A DNA stretch of 41,370 bases from Halocafeteria seosinensis (taxonomy: Eukaryota; Sar; Bigyra; Bicosoecida), in contig LVLI01000482.1 of the NCBI GenBank assembly GCA_001687465.1, positions 1-41,370 on the forward strand. Reading direction: 5' to 3'. The notes beneath the pieces are model-generated. The model saw only the letters and a program-made list of their open reading frames with translations. It did not search any database and was not told the origin of the DNA. Shown piece by piece: positions 41,131 to 41,370 of the stretch. Each line of letters opens with the position of its first letter. Positions within the stretch are counted from its first letter, which is position 1. A program made the position numbers and the translations under genes.

Positions 41131-41370
41131 GATTTTTATAAATTTTGAAGTGTAAAAAATTCACCATTTTTCAAAAGTGGACAAAATCTTATATAAAATC
41201 TGTGCCGTGGGTGGAGCGTACAGTACACCGAGCCCGTTCGGATTCTTATGAGTCTCTTTCCGACTACTGTACAGCAGATGACTACAGTATCACCGCGTGT
41301 GTACCCTAGGATGCAGAAATACAAGGGCCGATTCTACAAATGTGCCCTTATTGTATTGACTCTCTTATGC

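Overview
The window is nuclear DNA from a compact eukaryotic genome. Protein genes alternate strand with short gaps; the convergent pair at 30246/30281 is only 34 bp apart. Most genes are split by very uniform GT-AG introns of 62-82 nt. The tRNA gene has a 20-nt intron and a T-run terminator. A meckelin (TMEM67) gene implies a ciliated or flagellated organism. A canonical four-EF-hand CDPK argues against animals and fungi. The combination suits a protist such as a stramenopile or another member of the SAR group. The species is not identified and the lineage is inference.

Layout. 1-2585: debris of non-LTR retroelements (an RNase H tail on +, a broken reverse transcriptase on -) and a CA microsatellite. 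2586-7256 (-): CPA1 Na+/H+ exchanger with a cyclic-nucleotide-binding domain. 7710-8409 (+): small coiled-coil protein. 8609-9962 (-): UMP-CMP kinase joined to an NTF2/CaMKII-association-like domain. 10668-10760 (-): tRNA-Ile(UAU). 11125-15303 (+): a 1392-residue multi-pass membrane protein of unknown family. 15466-17959 (-): lysophospholipid acyltransferase. 18903-20808 (+): CDPK. 20901-23579 (-): DXD glycosyltransferase. 23672-24140 (-): small acylated Cys-rich protein. 24374-27306 (+): PNUTS-like PP1 regulator. 28014-28730: leucine-rich-repeat pseudogene and repeats. 29358-30246 (+): LOG-type phosphoribohydrolase. 30281-33870 (-): meckelin. 34217-35733 (+): LDH2-type dehydrogenase. 36245-37873 (+): VAP protein. 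38069-40063 (-): CbbX/SpoVK-type triple-AAA pseudogene. 40190-41370: AT-rich, repeat-laden DNA.

The genes do not form one pathway and nothing resembles an operon. Themes recur: membrane and lipid work (exchanger, acyltransferase, VAP, meckelin), Ca2+ or cyclic-nucleotide signalling (CDPK, the exchanger's cNMP domain, the kinase's CaMKII-like tail) and nucleotide metabolism (UMP-CMP kinase, LOG). Decayed genes and repeats cluster at the two ends and at 27.3-29.3 kb. I found no convincing new multi-gene system. The most unusual items are the UMP-CMP kinase fusion, the HX4E acyltransferase, the orphan 1392-residue membrane protein and the repeat family shared by both window ends.
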